This document shows, piece after piece, positions 63,731 through 64,000 of a stretch of 64,000 nt of DNA. This stretch comes from Lytechinus variegatus (lineage: Eukaryota; Echinodermata; Echinoidea; Temnopleuroida; Toxopneustidae). Below the pieces are notes generated by a model. That model was not told where the DNA came from, searched no databases, and was given only the letters and a program-made list of their open reading frames with translations. The stretch covers positions 15,297,632 to 15,361,631 of the forward strand of contig NC_054742.1 of the NCBI RefSeq assembly GCF_018143015.1. The letters are read 5' to 3'. Each line of letters begins with the position of its first letter. Within the stretch, counting starts at the first letter, position 1. A program made the translations under genes and the position numbers.

Positions 63731-63815
63731 AAGCTTTTCAGTCTATGTATTGGTGAGTGAGCCAACGCAGTTCAGCGGAACAACCAAAATACAGAGACTG
63801 AAGCTTTTGGTCTAG
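63731..63815. repeat. Short hairpin repeat, copy 2
   Basis: AAGCTTTTCAGTCTATGTAT..GTTCAGCGGAAC..ACAGAGACTGAAGCTTTT is a near-palindrome with the same word order as 12697-12790. Confidence 0.65.
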
Positions 63816-64000
63816 GTAGGCCTATGCCAATGCTGTAAATAGCACACACTTTAAAAAATCATTAAAATATCACCTTTGTGACCAAAATTACTAATTTCCA
63901 TACAGTTGCAATTTGTTTGTAATTAGTAAATTGGGTTTAATTTTTGAATTTACCAGAGCGCTCAAAAACTTGAATTTTGGGCATATTTTTGTGTATGCCC

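Overview
This window is eukaryotic, AT-rich DNA, most likely from a marine deuterostome, probably an echinoderm of the sea-urchin type. That placement is an inference. It rests on short spliced exons, many TTAA-flanked foldback elements, a tRNA-derived SINE, arrays built on the word GCGAGCGCGAAGCGCGAGC and a CR1/L2-like LINE, a repeat landscape I associate with such genomes. No bacterial operons, CRISPR arrays or intact tRNA genes were seen.

Layout. 1-7.9 kb is AT-rich with one possible terminal exon (3935-3995, + strand). 7.9-13.9 kb is a mosaic of MITEs, a SINE-like element, palindromes and a remarkable four-hairpin cluster (13697-13918). 14.28-15.21 kb is a decayed hAT/ZBED-like transposase on the minus strand. 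16.8-23.8 kb holds two intact tandem paralogues on the + strand, each encoding about 19 C2H2 zinc fingers in one uninterrupted coding exon. 25-30 kb is a run of TTAA and other inverted-repeat elements. 30.07-35.49 kb is a TTAA foldback element split by a full-length-looking but frameshifted LINE (30205-35018), with a CTAAT duplication at the junctions. 41.4-50.5 kb is a complete nine-exon minus-strand gene for mitochondrial sulfide:quinone oxidoreductase (SQOR, 462 aa by my splicing), with most introns loaded with mobile elements. 51.6-64 kb is repeat-rich again: a segmental duplication, tandem-unit elements, a large pyrimidine tract and a few possible promoters.

The best candidate for something undescribed is a pair of elements, A (35592-37738) and B (52926-55947). 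They share a design: an inverted terminal repeat, then directly next to it a 15-16 base word, and then the same word reiterated at irregular spacing in otherwise unrelated AT-rich sequence. The word is GTGTCGTACGGGACAT in A and GTGAGTGACACGACA in B. The two words differ, but the reverse complement of B's word and A's word share TGTCGT. Neither element shows a credible protein.

Functionally the zinc-finger pair are probable nuclear DNA-binding regulators that arose by local duplication. SQOR is a housekeeping sulfide-oxidation enzyme. I see no evidence that they act in one pathway.
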